64,000 bases of DNA from an uncultured Clostridia bacterium. Its GTDB lineage: Bacteria > Bacillota_I > Bacilli_A > RF39 > UBA660. The translations under genes were made by a program, and so were the position numbers. Shown one piece after another: positions 60,780-64,000 of the stretch (the stretch's first letter is position 1; each line of letters begins with the position of its first letter). The stretch covers positions 1 to 64,000 of the forward strand of contig CAMUZE010000001.1 of NCBI GenBank assembly GCA_947165135.1, written 5' to 3'. Below the pieces are notes generated by a model that saw nothing but the letters and a program-made list of their open reading frames with translations, was not told the DNA's origin and did no database searches.

Positions 60780-61508
60780 CTATCCAAGAAATATTCCTAT
60801 AGTTATTAATGCTACTCCAAGAACCATGCCAATCCATAATACTTTATTTTTAATATGTTCTTTTACCTCACATAATAATTCAAACATTGATATGTATACT
60901 AACATTCCTAAAGTTATTGAGATTAATATACCCAATATTCCATCATCGAGTGTAATTTTGAATATATTTATTAATATTGCACCTATTATACTTGACAAAA
61001 CCAAACTCAAAAATAATATAAATTTTTCTTTCTTATTCTTAATAAGAGAAGACACTTGAATACCTAATGGAATATTATGAAAAGCTACAGCAAGTGACAT
61101 CATTAATCCCATTTTAGTATCAGTTAACGCAGTAGAATAAATTGCAGTTCCCTCTATTACATTATGTAACATTAATGCAATCGCAGATATTAATCCAATA
61201 TGTTCCATATGATGATTATGTTCAGACGAATGGTTATGATCAGGAACAAACACATCTAATATTTTTAAAATAAGTAAACCAGATATTGCAAATCCTAAAA
61301 TAGCCCATTTTGGTTTAACTAATTCTAAACATTCAGGTAATAAATCAAAAAATACAAGTCCAATTATTATTGTAAATGAAAAACCGACTGAAAATATAAT
61401 TAACTTTTTATCATTCTTAATAAATTTTGTAATTAAATATCCTATTAAAAATGATAGTCCAGATAATAACGTAATAATGATAGCTTTCATAAAACACCTC
61501 AAATCCAA
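60780..61508 (-). CDS. ZIP family metal transporter
   Basis: ALMLHNVIEGTAIY, VAFHNIPLGIQV; His-rich loop DHNHSSEHNHHMEH. Confidence 0.9.
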   Translation of the reverse strand: MDLRCFMKAIIITLLSGLSFLIGYLITKFIKNDKKLIIFSVGFSFTIIIGLVFFDLLPECLELVKPKWAILGFAISGLLILKILDVFVPDHNHSSEHNHHMEHIGLISAIALMLHNVIEGTAIYSTALTDTKMGLMMSLAVAFHNIPLGIQVSSLIKNKKEKFILFLSLVLSSIIGAILINIFKITLDDGILGILISITLGMLVYISMFELLCEVKEHIKNKVLWIGMVLGVALITIGIFLG

Positions 61509-61551
61509 ATAGATTATAGCATACAGCTAATTAAAATGCTATAATTGAAGT

Positions 61552-62268
61552 ATGAAAAAGATTGAAGAATTACAAAAAATAATTGATGAATCTAACAATA
61601 TAGTTTTCTTTAGTGGAGCTGGAATATCAACACTAAGTGGAATAAAGGATTTTAGAAGTAAAGATGGACTTTACAATATGAAATATAAATATTCACCAGA
61701 AATGATACTTAGCTCATCATTTTTCTACAATAATACAAAAGAATTTTATAAATTCTATAAAGATAAACTTAACTGTTTAAATGTAGAACCGAATATAGTA
61801 CATAAATACTTTTATAAACTAGAAAAGATAGGTAAATTGAAATCAATTGTTACGCAAAACATAGATGGTCTTCATACAAAAGCTGGTAATAAAGATGTTT
61901 ATGAATTACATGGTACTATATACAAAAATCATTGTATAAAATGCAATAAGTTTTATGATGCAGAATATGTTTTTAAATCTAAAGGTGTTCCAACATGTAA
62001 ATGTGGTGGCATTATAAAACCTGATGTTGTACTATACGGAGAAATGCTTCCTACTTATGATACTGAAAATGCTATATATGATATTGCACATTGTGATACT
62101 TTAATAGTTGCAGGTTCCTCTTTAACTGTCTATCCAGCAAGTGGAATGTTAAGATTATTTAATGGCAAGAATTTTGTAATAATTAATAGAGATAAAACTG
62201 CCTTTGATCAATATGCAACTTTGGTTATTCATGACGAATTAATAAATGTCTTTAGCAAATTAAAATAA
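61552..62268 (+). CDS. SIR2 family NAD-dependent deacylase
   Basis: FFSGAGISTLSGIKDFRSKDGLY, TQNIDGLH, C-x2-C...CKCGG, VAGSSLTVYPAS. Confidence 0.94.
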   Translation: MKKIEELQKIIDESNNIVFFSGAGISTLSGIKDFRSKDGLYNMKYKYSPEMILSSSFFYNNTKEFYKFYKDKLNCLNVEPNIVHKYFYKLEKIGKLKSIVTQNIDGLHTKAGNKDVYELHGTIYKNHCIKCNKFYDAEYVFKSKGVPTCKCGGIIKPDVVLYGEMLPTYDTENAIYDIAHCDTLIVAGSSLTVYPASGMLRLFNGKNFVIINRDKTAFDQYATLVIHDELINVFSKLK

Positions 62269-62288
62269 GTATTTGAAATACTTATTTT

Positions 62289-62819
62289 TTATTTTATTAA
62301 ATTTCCTAAAATACCATAAGATATTATCATCATTATAATGCTAGCCATCATTACTCCAAGCATTACAGCAAAAAATGATTTCTTTTTATCCATTTCTAAT
62401 ACTGATGCTGCAAGACAACCAGTCCATGCCCCTGTTCCAGGAAGAGGTATACCTACAAATAATACAAGCCCAAGATAACCATACTTTTCTATTCTAGTTT
62501 TATGCTTTCTTGCTTTCTTATCAAGCCACGTTGCAATTTTATTAAAAAATTTAACTTTAGAATTTCTCATCCATTCAAGTATTTTATTAATAAACAAAAG
62601 TATAAATGGAACTGGTATAATATTCCCAACAATCGAAACAATATATCCAACTAATGGTTTTACATTTAAAAGTGAAGCCGCTATTAAGCCACCACGAAGT
62701 TCTAACAAAGGTAATAAAGAGATAATAAATACTACTAATTCTTTGCCAAATTTCATTCTAATAAGCCCACTAAACAAATCAATAATTCCATTTATTAAAC
62801 TTTCCATATTAACTCCCAA
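62289..62819 (-). CDS. Small multidrug export protein family (COG2426-like)
   Basis: LLPLLELRGGLIAASLL, FVGIPLPGTGAWTGCLAA. Confidence 0.88.
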   Translation of the reverse strand: MGVNMESLINGIIDLFSGLIRMKFGKELVVFIISLLPLLELRGGLIAASLLNVKPLVGYIVSIVGNIIPVPFILLFINKILEWMRNSKVKFFNKIATWLDKKARKHKTRIEKYGYLGLVLFVGIPLPGTGAWTGCLAASVLEMDKKKSFFAVMLGVMMASIIMMIISYGILGNLIK

Positions 62820-62892
62820 TAAATAATATTCACTAAATACAATTTTATCATTTATTTTTCTATTATGCTATAATATTTATAAGAGGTTACAT

Positions 62893-63609
62893 ATGAATAG
62901 TAAAATAGGTGTATTTGATTCTGGTAAAGGTGGACTTACTACATTAAATGAAATAAAAAAACTTCTTCCTAATGAAGACTATATTTATTACGCAGATTCA
63001 AGTAATAATCCATATGGTAATAAAACGGATGAAGTTCTTTATAATATAGTTATAAATGTTATAAATAAATTAATATCAAAAGAAGTAAAATTGATTGTTA
63101 TTGCTTGCAATACTGCAACTACTAAATGTATAGAAAAATTAAGAAAAGATTATCCAAATATGTTATTTATTGGAACAGAACCAGCCATAAAAGTTGCATG
63201 TGATAATAATTATAAAAGCACATTAGTTCTTGCTACACCTGGCACTATAAATTCTGAAAGAACACAAGAACTAATTGAAAAGAATAAAAAAAAGAATCAA
63301 AAGATTTATTTACTTCCTTGTGAAGGGCTTGCAAATGCTATAGAATTAAATGATAATGAAAAAATTAATAAATTACTAGATAAATATCTAACTGAATATA
63401 CTAATAAAAATATTGATTCAATTGTCTTAGGATGCACTCATTATCCAATTATAAGTGAAAGGATACAAATAATGTTTCCAGATGCAAAATTAATTGATGG
63501 AAACTTAGGTGTTGCAAAAAGAGTAAAATACATTTTAGAAAAAAATAATTTATTAAATAATAAAAAAGAAAATGGAACAATAGAATTTATAATATCAAAA
63601 AAAGACTAA
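62893..63609 (+). CDS. murI: Glutamate racemase
   Basis: IGVFDSGKGGLTTL, YYADSSNNPYGNKT, IACNTATT, LGCTHYPII. Confidence 0.96.
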   Translation: MNSKIGVFDSGKGGLTTLNEIKKLLPNEDYIYYADSSNNPYGNKTDEVLYNIVINVINKLISKEVKLIVIACNTATTKCIEKLRKDYPNMLFIGTEPAIKVACDNNYKSTLVLATPGTINSERTQELIEKNKKKNQKIYLLPCEGLANAIELNDNEKINKLLDKYLTEYTNKNIDSIVLGCTHYPIISERIQIMFPDAKLIDGNLGVAKRVKYILEKNNLLNNKKENGTIEFIISKKD

Positions 63610-63650
63610 ATTGAAGTAAACTCCATTTTGGACACTTCAAATAGTCTTTT

Positions 63651-64000
63651 TTATTTTTTTAAACCTTTTACTCCTTTTGAACCACTAAAACCATTTAGAA
63701 TATTACTATCAAATGATTTTACTTTTTTAAGTCTATTTTTATAATCTTTGATACCTAAAGTAATTATTTCATCTAACATATCTTTATATTCAAGATTATC
63801 CTCTTTCCATAAATAAAATGATAAACTTCCAGGGCATGTATTAGGCTCATTTACATAATAGTTTTTAGTTTTAGAATCAATCAAATAATCTATTCTACAA
63901 ACACCGCTAAGATTTAATAATTTAAACACTTTTTTAGATGTCTCTTTTATTTCATTAGTTAACTTTTCATCTATTCTAGCTGGTATTACTCTACTAGTTG
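63651..64000 (-). CDS. ddl: D-alanine--D-alanine ligase C-terminus, truncated by window edge
   Basis: GVCRIDYLIDSKTKNYYVNEPNTCPGSLSFYLW; frame stays open to the window end (...TSRVIPARIDEKLTNEIKETSKKVFKLLN). Confidence 0.85.
   Translation of the reverse strand, partial: TSRVIPARIDEKLTNEIKETSKKVFKLLNLSGVCRIDYLIDSKTKNYYVNEPNTCPGSLSFYLWKEDNLEYKDMLDEIITLGIKDYKNRLKKVKSFDSNILNGFSGSKGVKGLKK

Overview
This is a low-GC Bacillota-type chromosomal window (taxon inferred; TGA behaves as a stop, and ATGA stop/start overlaps support that). Housekeeping blocks flank an accessory region at about 5.9-27.3 kb.

Housekeeping content: ligA, tRNA-Gly(TCC), murE, a TasA/SipW-type fibre operon, phosphoketolase, tsaE, CotJ proteins, a bcr-type ABC transporter, tRNA-Asn(GTT), feoAB, hsp20 with a CIRCE element, ychF, parAB, an acyl-CoA ligase plus E2-like acyltransferase pair, a Ca/Na exchanger, a lipid kinase, PBP1A, an RluA-type enzyme, a ZIP transporter, SIR2, murI and partial ddl.

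Accessory region: a mostly minus-strand array of small orphan genes. Many appear to carry their own sigmaA-like promoter and terminator. The flanks are repeated, several paralogues recur in two sub-arrays, and there are gene remnants. It also holds a JAMM/MPN-like protein, a large HExxH protein with 20-aa repeats, a possible HopA1-like lyase, and tiny ORFs overlapping their downstream genes.

The strongest leads for something undescribed are: (1) the cassette-like array with syntenic duplicated gene pairs; (2) a roughly 132-nt structured element present twice (6083-6214 and 14616-14747) with covarying stems; (3) a roughly 140-nt multi-hairpin non-coding transcript candidate with its own promoter and terminator (12258-12397); (4) the HopA1-like and HExxH/repeat genes with overlapping micro-ORFs. 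All family assignments were made by eye from motifs; no searches were run.
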